The notes under the pieces: model-generated
Seen by the model: only the letters and a program-made list of their open reading frames with translations
Database searches by the model: none
Told to the model about the DNA's origin: nothing
In this document: positions 11,701-23,758 of the stretch, one piece after another
Layout: every line of letters begins with the position of its first letter
Position numbering within the stretch: position 1 is the first letter of the stretch
Assembly: GCA_018287875.1 (NCBI GenBank)
Contig: JAGVVL010000017.1
Coordinates: 372,001 to 436,000 of the forward strand
Direction: 5' to 3'
Origin: Nigrospora sphaerica
Taxonomy: Eukaryota; Ascomycota; Sordariomycetes; Amphisphaeriales; Apiosporaceae
Length of the DNA: 64,000 bases
Position numbers and translations under genes: made by a program

Positions 11701-14612
11701 GGCAATAGTAGTGAGAGTGTCATGGTCTGCAGTCCGTGCCGGCACTCACGGATGAGTTCCTCTCGCGAGGCATCGATGACCGCCCACAAGGCGCATCCCA
11801 GACAACTCAGCTGCATGGTGTTTTTTCCCCGTCGTTCAGATTGGGTTTATAACTGCAACTACGAAGGTTCAAACATCTCCGGCTGCGTGGGAGTGTACCA
11901 CCAACGCTGCATCGGTTCCTGGAATTGAGCTGTCTCCGGGGCCCGCAACCAGGAGCGTGATGTCACGTCCAGGTTGAGGGGAGCCAGGAGGCGAGGCTCA
12001 ACCTTGGCGAGCGCGATGAGGAGCGCCAGTCGTAGCTCTCTAGCAGCGGCAGGTGGGTGGTGAGGTAGAGGGCGCTCATTAGTGAGGAGACGCCACATGA
12101 CGGGCGTGGTGTGAAGGTGACAGGGCGGGGGTAGTAAAGAATAAAGAACATGTACGAGAGGGTTGAATAATAGTTATCATATAAGACCCGTCGATTTACA
12201 CCAGGGACGCCTACGCGGAGAAAGATTTAAGTATCGGGGTGCGTGTCCGTCTTATAAGTAGGCGACCAATTCTTCTTTTTACAAAGGTCCTGTGTGGCAT
12301 ACCCGACTCGCTACCATTCAAGTTTAGCGAGTCGTACATGGCGAAGTCTTACATCCGCGTGTCCGGGTCGATTGAACCTAATAGCTGATAGATATACTCA
12401 TCAAGTTCGCGTCGGAGTTTTCGGGGTGGGTGAACCGTGTTACCCGGGTGTTGGGATCGAATTGTCAGCTTCATGGTGCTCTGGTAGTCTTCACGCGGCT
12501 CCTTCTTGCCAGAGACCTACTTCTTCGACGACAACTTGAAGACGTCCGAGCCGTACTTGAGGCCAAGAATCTCCCTCTTGCGCGGAGTTCATCAATCCAA
12601 TGGAACCCGACGCATGCGCGGCCAGCGACAACGTGGTGATTTTGTTATGAGTAAAGAGAGGGTAAGTCATTATCTTGACGAATTCACAAGACACGTTTGC
12701 CTATGCTGGCCAGTAGAATGTGTTCATATTGATGAGTATTGAGGGGTAGTGCCGGAAAGCTTGAAGGCGGAGCTTCGTCGACACGACTTCGTGGCGGTGG
12801 GCGATGAAGCGAGACGGGATGTCGTCATCTCTTTGGGGAACTGTACAGCTTAATTTTCACCTGAATATAGCAGTGCAGCCACGCACGAGTCTGTATGTCG
12901 CGCAGCTGGGCTATGGTGGCAGTTCCTGCGATATCTTCAGGGCGGGTTCCATGCCCGAAGTAGGGAAGATGCAGGGTCGGGGAGCAGCGCGCAAGATATC
13001 GCTACATCTCTCCTCCATGATGGGCTTGCTTAGTCATAGACGTATTAGCGGTACACTCGCGCAGCTTTTTATCAAACTGGCTATCATTGTGTGTACAAAG
13101 GCGGCTAGAGAAGGAACTTAGTATGATTTGTATGAGAAGTACCAAAGTACCCAAATTCAAAACATGGAAGAGAAGAAGGAGTCCTGGTTCGGCGGGCCAT
13201 CTGGACGCCAATGAAACTCATAAAAGCAGCCAAGCCTTGAGCAAAAGAAGACCGAGCGACGATGAGTAGAAGAAGCTTACACGTTGGTCCAAGGCTACAG
13301 AAGTAAGAGGAAAAGCGTGTAGACAACCATCGGTAGCTCCTGTCAGAAGCAACAACAAGGGGTAACTACGATATGACAATCACACGCTGATACTCCACTT
13401 AGGTAGCAGCGACGAACCCACACTATCTCGATAAAAACAGGCAAACATGACGGTGCCTGAATTGGGCACTGAGCTCACCGGAAAAGCGTCATGGTACTAT
13501 CCGGAAATGTAACCGATAGTTCGCAAGAGGCGTGCCGACCGGGGACGGATATTCAGCCAGCAACACGGTGCCCCGGCACTCAGCCAGCTAGCTTTAGCCA
13601 ACAACTGGGCGACGAGACCCCTTGTGCATTATACGCCTCTCACCTGAAGTCTCAGGCAGATAAATACAGATGTGACTGCTGAACGAGTTCTGTCTAAAAA
13701 CCTGCACGAATCTGGCAAGAGTATACCATATTGCTACACTACACACCCCAACTGCAAGCCCTTGGACAACGGACCAATAGAATGGTCACCGCATGTGTTG
13801 TGAATCCACATTCAGACGGACTTGATCACGGTACCGCAAGCTCCAACAAGTAACCTCAGCCCCAGCGCCGAGCATCCACCCTCACCCTAGCCCAAGGCTC
13901 CCTGCCCTGCCATACCAACCATCCAATACCCGAGCAGCTGGAAAAGAGATGAGAGGCTTACCACCACCGACGAAGCCCGTACGAAGGGGAGGGGTTCACA
14001 ATGGCTCAAAATAAGAGCAACCAAGATGAGAAGAGGTGGCGATGGTCCAAACATAGGCGAAGAGAGACTCGGAGATATAGTGACCCCCCGGGCAGCAAGC
14101 ACATCACGTTCACCGACCGCCTAACCGGTGCCCCCCAAGATTCCAGAAAAGTGCTTTTCATTAGCCCAGTGGCCTAACCGCCGACGGCCATCGTCAAGAG
14201 AGTATCATCGTCAGCGATAAGCTATAGAGATAGCTGAAGTACAGTTCGTTTGAAGAGGCCCGCCTTTCTGCTTGTCCGCTCGCCCCTCTACCAAAGCGTC
14301 CGTTGTTCGTAGGGGCGTTAGATCCTTGTGTTTGGAATCGAAGGGCCTTGGGACAAGGTCGCAAAACTCCAATCAGGCCGGGCGAGGCGGGACACAGCGA
14401 GGTATCCGTCTTCGAAATTTCGCTTTCATAAGACTCACCACCACTTGTGGACAGCCCGGGTGGGGGTGGAAAAGAAGAAGAGAAATAAAAGACAATGTGC
14501 TGCCGGATGGGGTGTTCCGGTTCAAGTGCGTTCGTACAGGTTGCTTTTCGCTGTTCGACTCGGCCAGGGTCCATGTAGTCTCCTTAGAGACACGTACCAG
14601 TTTGGGGGAATC
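8756..14612. other. gene-poor region
   Basis: Nearly 5.9 kb without a gene I can support. Small open frames exist on both strands, for example minus 10878-10609 and minus 12098-11859. They lack recognisable domains, consistent splice extensions or coding-like composition. No reverse transcriptase or transposase motif and no long terminal repeats were recognised by eye. It could contain decayed mobile elements or orphan genes that I cannot distinguish from noise. Confidence 0.4.
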
Positions 14613-14686
14613 TCACGCCTTGGGTTGCGGGGCGGCGGGTTGTAGAGGTGCCGTGACGGGTTGCGGCTGCTGGGGCGGCTGCTGGG

Positions 14687-14733
<47 letters not shown>

Positions 14734-17700
14734 GGTGTAGCAGCTGGCGGCGGCGGCGGCGCGTTGGGGAGATTGGCAGCGGCCGCCGCGAGCGTAGTCT
14801 GGACGACGCCGGGGGAGGCGGCAAGACCCTGGGGATGCGGCGGAGGTGGGCTTTGAGCGTTCTGGCGGGGAGCACCCGGTGCGCCTTGTCCCGGGGCGCC
14901 ATGGGTCTGGCGCGCATAATTGCCCTCTTCCGTCAAGAGCTTGCTGAGCAGGGGGAGATCCTGGCACGCCTGCGAGTCACGCTCGAGGCAGCGCTTCACC
15001 GCCATCCACTCACCCTCCTTCATGCGGGCCGCGTGCGGCAGCAGGAACGTCACTGTCGGGCTGGTGAACAGGGGGCCGAGCACCTGACGCGCCTTGATCT
15101 CGCCCTCGGCTTGCGCACGTTGCTGTGCTTCCATGTCCGCGGGCGACATTGGCGCGCCGGCAGGACCGGCCGAGGGCTGTACCGGGGGCTGTACCGGGGG
15201 CTGTGCCTGCATCTGCTGTTGGGGCAAAGGCTGGATTTGACCCTGCGGCGCATGCTGTGCGTGGTGCTGTGGTGTCGGGGCTTGGTGGTGAGGCACTGGC
15301 AGCTGCTGTTGCGTAGCGTGGGGCGGAGGATGCGCCTGTGTCAGGCTCGGAGATTGTTGCGGGATCGGGGGCATCGGCGGCGCGGGCTGTCCAGGAATCA
15401 CAGGCGGAGGGATGGGCGTGTGGCTTTGGTGAGGCGGGAAACCACCATGCGGTGTCGGGCCCTGTGGCGTCGCTGGCGACCAACCCGGTCCGGCTATAGA
15501 CGAGTGTCTGCGGTCGCCAGCCATGACGGGCGTAGGAGTCTGAGCCGCAGCAGCCGCCGTCTGCTGGGCCTGGGCCATTTCGTGGGGGAACTGCGGCAGT
15601 TTCTCGTCGCGGTAAACGAAGAGCAGGAGCAGTAGGGGCTCCGGCCTGTTGGCTGGGATCAAATGGCCCTCGATGTTCTGGATGGGTTCCGGCAGTGGTT
15701 GGTCGCCAGCGGGTATGGGCACGAGATACGTATCACGCACATTGGCAAGCTTGCGCTCGCCAACCACGCCGTATCGTTGTTTTGAAGTGAAGTAGTTGAA
15801 TACTTTCACGAAGCCTTCACGTGCCTTGGCGTCGCCTGCGTCGGCCAGCGATAGGCTGGTGATGATAAGGTCGACTTGGTTGTTGTACCGCAGGCCGCAG
15901 AGGTACGGCACGGCTTTGTCCTCGGGTATCCGTCCAGCCACCGTCAAGTTCGGCGGGATCAGGTCCTTCCAGGCGAGGCCATTTTGTTTACTCAGGTCGG
16001 CACCACCGACATATTTCGCCACAGCCCGGAAATTAGCCAGCGAACTCATAGTCAGTTGACCTTGCCAGACGACGTCGGGGTCCAGATTTTCGGTGGGCGA
16101 GTAGGGCGGCGAGTCGGGTCCATCGTCCTCGAGCATGCGATCCACGTCGGCATCCTCACCAGGGCCTGCCGATGGCACGGGTGCCGATGGCCGCCGCTGA
16201 TGCTGAACTGAAGGTGACCGCACGGCCGAGAAGACCTTGTTGATATCAAAGTCGCCCTGTCGCGGCGAGTGCTGGGCGTTCTGCGTGTCGATGCGCAGTG
16301 GCCCCTTGCCCGCCCGCTCGTTCTGGTCACCGGTGGAGTGGGCGCCCTGGCTGGGCGACTTAACGCCGTCGCCTACGGCGTCACGGACGCTTTGCCGACG
16401 AACTATCGATGGCGCCTCCTCAGTGGGCGTCGTGAAGCTGTCGTTCTCGACTATCTCCTCGCCCTTGTGGGTGCGTCTCATTCGCGGACCCTGGTCGGAA
16501 ATCAAGGTGGCTTGCTTGTCGGCTTTGGCCTTCAGTTCCGTCGTTTCGCGCTGCAGTTCCTCGGTGGCCATTTCGTCGCTGGACATGGCAGCAAGCGCCG
16601 TAGGCGTCAACATGCGCGTAAAAACGCGGACCGCTAGGGGCACATTCTTCTTCAAGTTGAACACGAGACTTCGAAACGTCTGCGCAGCCTGGGCGGGCTG
16701 GGGGTGACTGTCCAGTACCGCGCGCTCTATCTCCAACGCGTGGCGCTCGGCCAGGGCCTTTTTGGTGGCGTCTTTGGGGATGGTGAACAGATGATCCTTC
16801 ACGGCCGTGTCCATGGCGGTTTCGAGCGACTTCTGGAGCCCCTGGGCGACCTTCCTGCGAGGGGGCTCCAGTTTGTCCATGCTCTCGGGCAGGTCGGCGG
16901 GCGGCGTGTACTTGGGCACAACAGGAGCGGCTTGGGTCTCCGAGACTTTGCGCAACTTGCTCTGCGGGCCCTGTGACTGATCGCGTGACTTCCTCTTGCC
17001 CTTGCCTGCTGGCTCTTGTGGTTCTTCTTTCTTGACTTCTGGCGTCGGTGACGGCTTGGCCTTGGGATTCGAAGCGGCCGGCGAAGAGCGGTCCTTGGTG
17101 TCACTGGCACGCTTGCCCTTGCCCTTCTTGCCTTTTTTCTTCTTGTTGTCCTCTTCATGCTTCTGGCGGCGCGTGACCCAGGGCTCTTCGCCTTTCTCGA
17201 TGCCCTCCAGCAGTTCGGCGTGGTCCTCGGGCTTGCATTGTTCACAGAAGTACTCCTTAGGTAGTTCGTCGTCGAATATGCTCATGCCCATGCAGACATT
17301 GTGTTGCCACGAGCCGCACTTCTCGCAGGCGATCCATGGCTCGTTTGGATCGTCGTTGTCCTGGGAAATGGCACCGCAGACGCAGCGGATGACCTCTTCG
17401 TCCTCTTCCTCTTCCTCTTTGGCGGCCGCCTTCTTGCCCTTTTTGCCGCCGGCCTGCTTCCGCTTCGAGGGCTGGGGACCGTTTTCGAGGGCCTCGAAGG
17501 CCTTGGTGTGCTGGCCCTTAGTCGCCCGGACGGAGCGGCGGGGTTCTGGTTCGCCTGTGATCACGAGAGTGGTGGTTAGAGTGTTTTCCCTGTACATGGG
17601 GGTGCCGGGGCCATTGGTGCCTCGTCAAGCGCGCCTCTGGGAGGGGTTTTGCGCGCGCCTGGCGAACACTTGCGCCGGCAACCCTGCTCAAAGACTTCTG

Positions 17701-17790
17701 GTGAGGCTTGCGGGGCGAGGGCAGCGACGGCGGTTCCGGCACCAAAGGGCGCGCGGGGTCTGTACTGCTGTGGGTGCGCTTACCAGACAT
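14613..17790 (-). CDS. BYE1: BYE1-like transcription elongation regulator (PHD, TFIIS-central, SPOC)
   Basis: A 7-base first exon (17790-17784, ATGTCTG) is followed by a 229-base intron, then one long exon 17554-14613; total 982 residues. The join gives MSGEPEPRRSVRATKG, the conserved N-terminus. Domains: PHD finger at about 57-111 (VIRCVCG ... WIACEKCGSWQHNVCMG ... YFCEQCKP), a TFIIS central domain at about 235-353 (RRKVAQGLQKSLE ... ERHALEIERAV), and a SPOC domain at about 496-653 (VVWQGQLTMSSLANF ... LLLLLFVYRDE). The C-terminus is long, low in complexity and Pro/Gln-rich, with a pure polyQ run. In yeast Bye1 the PHD binds H3K4me3 and the TLD binds RNA polymerase II. Presumed nuclear. The only other candidate would be a general PHD/SPOC protein of the Spen/PHF3 type, which is the same family. 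Confidence 0.92.
14688..14732 (-). repeat. trinucleotide (CAG)n polyglutamine tract
   Basis: Fifteen uninterrupted CTG units on the + strand, read as CAG (Gln) in the BYE1-like gene on the minus strand. It is likely length-variable between isolates. Confidence 0.95.
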
Positions 17791-19421
17791 GACGGCGAGC
17801 CTAATACGAAGCCGGTAGGCTTAGAATGGGTTCTCAGTCAAGGCAGTCGACGAGCGAGTAGATACGCGCGCGTTGGTGTAGGTAAAGAAGGGTGTCGCGG
17901 GGTCTCGTGTATTGCGTCGGCTTGTGGCTGTTGACGCGCCAGATGTGACGGGTAGATGGGTGGGTGCGAGCGCGTAGTATTTACTAGGTACTGGCTTGCG
18001 CACAGTTTGGTAGCAAAGGGGAGGCAGGCGTCACTCTTCAGGCAATCATGAGGTCTACGCGACAGAATTCAACTAGGTAGGAGGAGCGCTTCAGCGAAGA
18101 AACGAGGGCAGGGAGCGACTCCGCCGTGGGGTGGCTCGGGTGAGAATGCCGCCGCCGTTGTCGCGGCCGTCCTGCGTCAACCCAATTCCTCCCGACCGGC
18201 CAACGTCTGGTCTGGTGAGAGCGTGTATTCCCCAGTCGGCGCCGAGGGGCCACAGCCGAGTCCAACGCGTTGGAGGGACTGCGGGAGGACAATTCCCCGA
18301 GCGCGAAAGCACCGGAGGGCTCGCGTGCGGAGTGGGTGGTGGGCAAGGGCCGCGGCGAAGTGGCGCGTCAAAGCTGACCAACCGGCCGGCTATGCGATAG
18401 CGGCCACAAAGAGGGGGGAAAGAGGGTGGCGAGAGGTGGTGTCGTCGCCAACGAGCTGCGCGGATCAAACGGCTAGAGAAATGGACGGCGAGGGAGGCTC
18501 GTGATGATGGCTTCAAACAAGGAGGAATAGGGAATGAAGGTGAGAGATTGTTGTTGATGATTCTGCGCGGGTCGGGCGAGTCGGGGTTGATGGCGCAAGA
18601 CAGGTTGGCAGAAAAAAAGGCGGGTGCAGGTGCCGGGGGTAGGTTGGAGGAGGGAAAGTGGAGGTGGTGCCTGTGAGGGTGCCGGGTCTTTCTTTCCACT
18701 GCTTGGGGCCAGGGACTGACTGACTGGCGTTTGTTTATGAGGGGAGGGGAAAAGAAGCTGTCGATGAGGTGGTGGAATAAATGGACGAGGTCAGGCTGTC
18801 CAGGGTTCCTTACCTACATACTCGGTGGTGTCGTGGCCAGCTCGGCAATCGCTGCCCTCACGGGGAGAGGCACAGGAAGCACAGGCACAGGCCCAGCTCC
18901 AGCTCCTAACTCCAGCTTCAGAATGGTCCCTCTCCGATGTGGGTTCTTGGCATTGCCCGTATCGACGCCACCTTTGCCCAGCGCTTTCTATTCTCCGATG
19001 ATGCTGAGTCAGCGGGCTCAGCGGGGAGCTCTGACCACATCTGTGGCTGTCATCTCCGCCTCCCCTCGTTCTTCCTGTACCTAGTGTGGCTCAGTCTTCG
19101 AGGTAATCCAGCGGAGGACGGAGGTACCTCATACGCGTCGGGGTTCTTGCCTAGCAGCAGCAGCTTGGATTCCACTGCTGGAGCTCCCGCTCCTCCAGCG
19201 GTCCTGCCTTACCGAGTGATTGACGTTGGCCGCCTCAGCCTTCCCAATCCGCACGTAGCCTAGAGGTCGTTACTGCTACACACATCTCGACCCAATCCCA
19301 CCGCCATCCCATCCCCAGCGGCCACAGCAGCACCGGGAGCCATCATTCTCACTTCGGCACCCCCATCGGCCACGCCTCCATCTTGTCCACACCGTAGCCG
19401 CTGCATCAGCCCCTCGCCATC
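17791..19421. other. intergenic, divergent promoters of BYE1-like gene and proteasome gene
   Basis: About 1.6 kb between two head-to-head genes. It is GC-rich with CAG/AGC-type low-complexity patches. No coding exon with proper splice phase was found. Long 5' UTRs or UTR introns are likely here. Confidence 0.45.
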
Positions 19422-20404
19422 ATGTCTCGCCGCTACGATTCCCGAGTAAGCTCTCCCGACGGGGGGTGGAAGCTGCCTGTCTTCTTGCCGGCCGAGCTCG
19501 CGCTGCTTCTCGCCTGCCACCACCGGTCCTGTATCCCCCGCTGACGACGTCAATAGACAACCATCTTCTCCCCCGAGGGTCGTCTCTACCAAGTCGAGTA
19601 TGCGCTCGAAGCCATCTCACATGCCGGTACCGCCATCGGCATTCTGGCCAAGGACGGCATCGTCCTGGCCGCCGAGCGCAAGGTCACATCCAAGCTGCTG
19701 GAGCAGGACACCTCGGCAGAGAAGCTGTACATTCTCAACGAGTGAGCCGACCCCCTCGCACCCCGCCTTCCCATTCCCTGCTGACCGTGCGCCCGCAGCA
19801 ATATGATCTGCGCCGTCGCGGGCATGACGGCCGATGCCAACATCCTCATCAACTACGCCCGCCAAGCCGCCCAGCGATACCTCCTTACCTACAACGAAGA
19901 CATCCCCTGCGAGCAGCTCGTCCGTCGGCTATGCGACCTCAAGCAGGGCTACACACAGCACGGTGGTCTGCGTCCCTTCGGCGTCTCCTTCATCTACGCC
20001 GGCTGGGATCCCCAGCGTCAGTTCCAGCTGTACCTCAGCAACCCCTCGGGCAACTACGGCGGCTGGAAGGCTACGAGCGCTGGCGCCAACAACGCGAGCG
20101 CTTCCAGTCTCCTGAAGCAGGACTACAAGGAGGACTGCACGCTGAAAGAGGCCTGCGCCATGGCCGTCAAGGTTCTGAGCAAGACCATGGACTCGACCAA
20201 GCTGAGCAGCGAGAAGAGTACGCCCCGCCCCTCTTTTGCCTCACTGATATCTTTTCCTGCTAACGCCGTCACCTAGTCGAATTCGCGACAGTGGGCCAGA
20301 CCGAGGACGGCAAGATTTACCATCGACTGTGGAGCGCCGACGAGATCAATGCCCTGCTGAAGGAGCAGGACCTGGCAAAGGACGAGAGCACCGACGACAA
20401 ATAA
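19422..20404 (+). CDS. PRE9: 20S proteasome subunit alpha-3 (yeast Pre9, human PSMA4)
   Basis: Four exons: 19422-19445, 19557-19741, 19799-20217 and 20277-20404; 251 residues. The N-terminus reads [20 protein letters not shown], which contains the proteasome alpha-subunit signature ([15 protein letters not shown]). The rest ([32 protein letters not shown], a C-terminal acidic tail) matches the PSMA4/Pre9 group closely in sequence and length. As an alpha subunit it has no catalytic Thr; it forms part of the gated outer ring of the 20S core. It is essential or near-essential in most fungi and serves as a housekeeping marker here. All four exon joins preserve frame. Confidence 0.97.
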
Positions 20405-22745
20405 ACGACGGACCGTGTCTGGGGGCTGGGTTTTGGTCACATCATAGAGCCAGTGTACTAATACCATGACCAAACGAACGAGGAAATGCCATGATGTTTG
20501 AACCAATCCATATTGTGCACCTGTTGGATTAGGGGACGCAGCCGCTCGTGACCACAGTCGAGTACTTGCGCATGCCGGCAAGCAGGTCCGGTCCATCAGC
20601 GCAATGCAGTCGCCGTTGGTGCCGACTCATTTGCGTTGCTATTTCATTGTGTTTGAAGCTCGCCATCCTATTTGTTGGTTCAACGGCCGCGTCGTTTCAC
20701 GGTACTCCCCTCACGCCACTTTCCTCCATTCCCCGCCTCACGCTACTTTGCTCAATTACTCTCCACCCATTACTCAGACCCATGGGCCAACATCGTATCT
20801 GATGAAACGGTGCTTGCAGATGACCCGTCCTAAAGCCTGTCCATTGTTCAGGTTCACGCTTTTTCACTTCCCCCTTCCCCTTACGTCCATCTCAGGTTTC
20901 ACCGCACTTCGGCGTTTGCGCCTCGCGATGTTATCCGTTTCTTCTCGCTTGCCCACCGCTTTGTGTCCCCGTGATCCTCCCTCCTTTCTCCTTCAAGCCC
21001 TCCCTCTCGATACTTTCTGGGCATTGCTTCAGTGGTGACTGCTTGGGCTGCGTTGGCACCCAGTGGACTGGCCCCCGCGCTCGATGAAGATTTCAGGACA
21101 GCCGGTCCCTCTTTCGGCGCGCTCTGCACCGATATGGAGCTAGTGCTCCGTCCAGGACATGGCAGCTTCGACGCCCCCGAATTCCTCGATGCCCAGCATG
21201 CTCCGACTCTAGGGGGAAGACGGACGCGCCATTGAGGCACGGCTCCTATCGTCATGTTGTCTTCAGGAAATGGTCCAATGGTCCTACCAAGGCGTTGGTT
21301 GGTTTTTGGCCGACGTCCCCAACGAGGAATCATATGGACCTTGCGACTCAGGCTTCACATGAACGTGATACCCCGTGGTGTCTTTCTTTGTACGATTCTT
21401 GCCATGGTGCTTCAGTGCAGGATGGTTTGGTGCTGATACCCTCGTCCTGTGCAACACGGCATGTATATAAAATGTTACGATGCCCATCTCATGTTGGATT
21501 GATTGATGAGCAGATTTCCGCGCACCTCGAGGCCTGCCGGGCCATTCCGATTCCGCACAATGAGTGCATTCACGGGATAACTACCGATGCTGACATCAAC
21601 AAGCTTTTTCGTTTTGACGTTGCGTCCCCACTGGGATGGTCAGTCAAGAAGAGCGATGCTGTTGCTATGATGCCTTATGAACGGACGATGATGGATTTTC
21701 TTGTGGCGAACTTCTTCAAGTACAAGCCCACCTCGGGGGTATTTCCAGGGAATTTCGCGAAAGACATGGCAATGGTGCTTTTCAAAGAAGCTTCAGAGAT
21801 GTCTAACTCCATCCCAAAGAAAAAACACCACACTTTCATCCCAAGTCAACACTCGCAGGGATGTCAAGGAGTTTTCGCAGTTCGGTAAGTGCTTCATTCG
21901 GAACCCCGCAAAACGAGTTTGGCTGAGATATGGCTTTCATTTAGATACACAGGGCGCAGGGGCGATTCTAGCTCACGCCATCGTCGTGGGCTGCCTTTGG
22001 TTCATGCCCGTAACCGGACAAAAGTCACGGCCTAACATTCGAGGCGCCAGCTCATAGACATTCTGGCGGAGCTGGCCATATGTCCGACGGGGGGATCCTT
22101 AGCTTTCTGAACGGGTCGAACCCGCAAGGAAAGCCCTTCGGCAATAAGAAAGAGTTCAGCAGTGCTTGCATTACTGCTGAATGTAAACTTGATTTGCCAT
22201 CTTCTTGGACTTCCCTGTTGCGAGGTGCTGATGCAAGCTGTGAGAAATAACATGTTCTTTGGCGCAGTTGGGGACACGAACAGCGTCACATGTCCCCAGG
22301 TTACAGTGTTGGCGACACGCGACTCTTCATTCCCCGGAGAACTTTCTCCATGTCGCAGACCTGTATGAAGGGCTGCTGTCTCCGTGTTACGATTGACTAC
22401 TGGCCTACAAAAAGACCGTTCGCTTGCAGTCTCGACCAGATCCTTTTTCTCCAAATATCCAGTCACGCTCGCGCTGCGTAGCCGCCAAGGTTTTCACGGC
22501 AGATCCGGTACAAAGAGTTGGACAAGCCAGATTGACGGAATTTCCACTCGTCAACCGACCTACTTAGGTCCGTCCATTTTGCTGAGCTAGATGCTGCAAG
22601 CCATTGGGCTGCCGAGATTCTTATTTTCCTCTCAGTCATCTGCATCGCAGGTCATGATTTCCACCAACCCACAACTTGCAACACGTCCCACAGCGATATC
22701 CGCATTGCAAACGATAGCCTACGGCTTGAAAACTTCTCCATGCGC
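20405..22745. other. intergenic with one unsupported open frame
   Basis: About 2.3 kb between the proteasome gene and the first UstYa gene. Base composition is more balanced than in neighbouring genes. The only open frame worth noting is at 21334-21888 (listed separately). Otherwise nothing is recognisable. Confidence 0.4.
21334..21888 (+). CDS. orphan hypothetical protein (uncertain)
   Basis: An open frame of 184 residues from ATG 21334 (MDLATQASHERD). The central part (AHLEACRAIPIPHNECIHG, MDFLVANFFKYKPTSG) has ordinary amino-acid composition and no low complexity, unlike most chance frames nearby. No signal peptide, membrane segment or known motif is visible, and third positions are less GC-rich than in confident genes of this window. 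It may be a real orphan, a decayed gene or chance. Confidence 0.25.
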   Translation: MDLATQASHERDTPWCLSLYDSCHGASVQDGLVLIPSSCATRHVYKMLRCPSHVGLIDEQISAHLEACRAIPIPHNECIHGITTDADINKLFRFDVASPLGWSVKKSDAVAMMPYERTMMDFLVANFFKYKPTSGVFPGNFAKDMAMVLFKEASEMSNSIPKKKHHTFIPSQHSQGCQGVFAVR

Positions 22746-23758
22746 CTAGGCGATGCCCGTGTGGTTGTGCGGCGCGCGATGCCTAAGGGTCCAGTCGACA
22801 GCCTGGTCCCAATTGCGGCAGCGGTGGGTGGCGCCCCAGCCATCGACGCCGGCGCCGGGCCGTTCCCGCGAGGCGCCCTCAAGCGTCAGGTCGCCGGCGC
22901 ACATGACGGCCTGGCGCAGGTAGTCGAAGCAGTGGCCGGCGTGGACGGTGTGCTGGTGGCGGAGCTCGGCGCCCGCGAGCTCCTCCTCGCCGTAGACGGC
23001 CGCCTTGGTGTCGTGGACGGCCGCGTAGTACAGCTCGCGGATCATGCCCTGGATTCGGATGGTCAGCTTTTGGGGGCCCCAAGGGAAGGGAAGCGGAACT
23101 TGCCAGGCAGTGCAGTTGGTGGAACATCGAGATGCTGTACCGGTCCGGCCCCTCGTCCGTCGGGAGGCCCGGCCCGAGGCCGTAGGCCGTCGGGTTCTCG
23201 ACGAGGACGAAGCCGCGGCCGCCTGTTGGGGGAAGTTTGGTTATTAACCGCTTTGGCTTAGTGATGGGATAAGGGATGGAGGGGTGAATACGTACTCGGC
23301 ATCAGACTATCCCAGGCCGCGTTGCTTTCGGGCGAAGGTTCGGCCGTGAAGAGCTCATCGGGTTCGAAGACGATGGGAACGGTTCGTACTAATTACATGC
23401 GGGGTCAGGGAAAACGTTGAGGAAGCATGCGTGTAAACATGGGTTTGTTGGAACGATTATAATCACTAGGAGAAGAGGAAGTAAAAGGGGACGTACACGT
23501 AGGGGGAAACTGGGGTGGATAGCGGATTTGGTCGAAAACTATCATGGCGACGGCGAATAGTACAAAGAGGCCCACGCTGGTGCCCAGCATGGTCGGCCAG
23601 AAAGGGGGAGGAAGCCAGCCGGCGCCATCCCTCCTTCTCATGGGTTCATCCATCCCGTGAAGGGCTTCTGTCTTGTCTTCCTCTAAGTCCTGAGGCACGC
23701 GGGAGTACCATGTCCATGACCGTGACCCTCCAAAGGTTCTTGGAATGGCCCCGAACAT
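22746..23758 (-). CDS. UstYa-family (DUF3328) oxidase-like protein 1
   Basis: Four exons on the minus strand: 23758-23497, 23388-23296, 23222-23104 and 23048-22746; 258 residues. The third intron has a GC donor (GCAAGT) and all joins are in phase. Type II topology: cytoplasmic N-terminus, membrane helix at about 56-75 (TMLGTSVGLFVLFAVAMIVF), lumenal catalytic part. The family pair of HxxHC motifs is present: HQLHC (153-157) and HAGHC (194-198), the latter followed by FDYLRQAVMC. The segment SPESNAAWDSLMP is the conserved UstYa PPSPE.DAAW block, and the C-terminus has GWGATHRCRNWDQAVDW. In ustiloxin, cyclochlorotine and asperipin pathways UstYa homologues oxidise peptide side chains or close macrocycles, probably as metal-dependent enzymes. 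Substrate here is inferred from the nearby precursor peptide. Confidence 0.93.

Noticed and set aside
14661..15635. 324-codon frame beginning with a polyleucine run
   Set aside because: Antisense reading of the polyQ tract and Pro/Gln tail of the BYE1-like gene.
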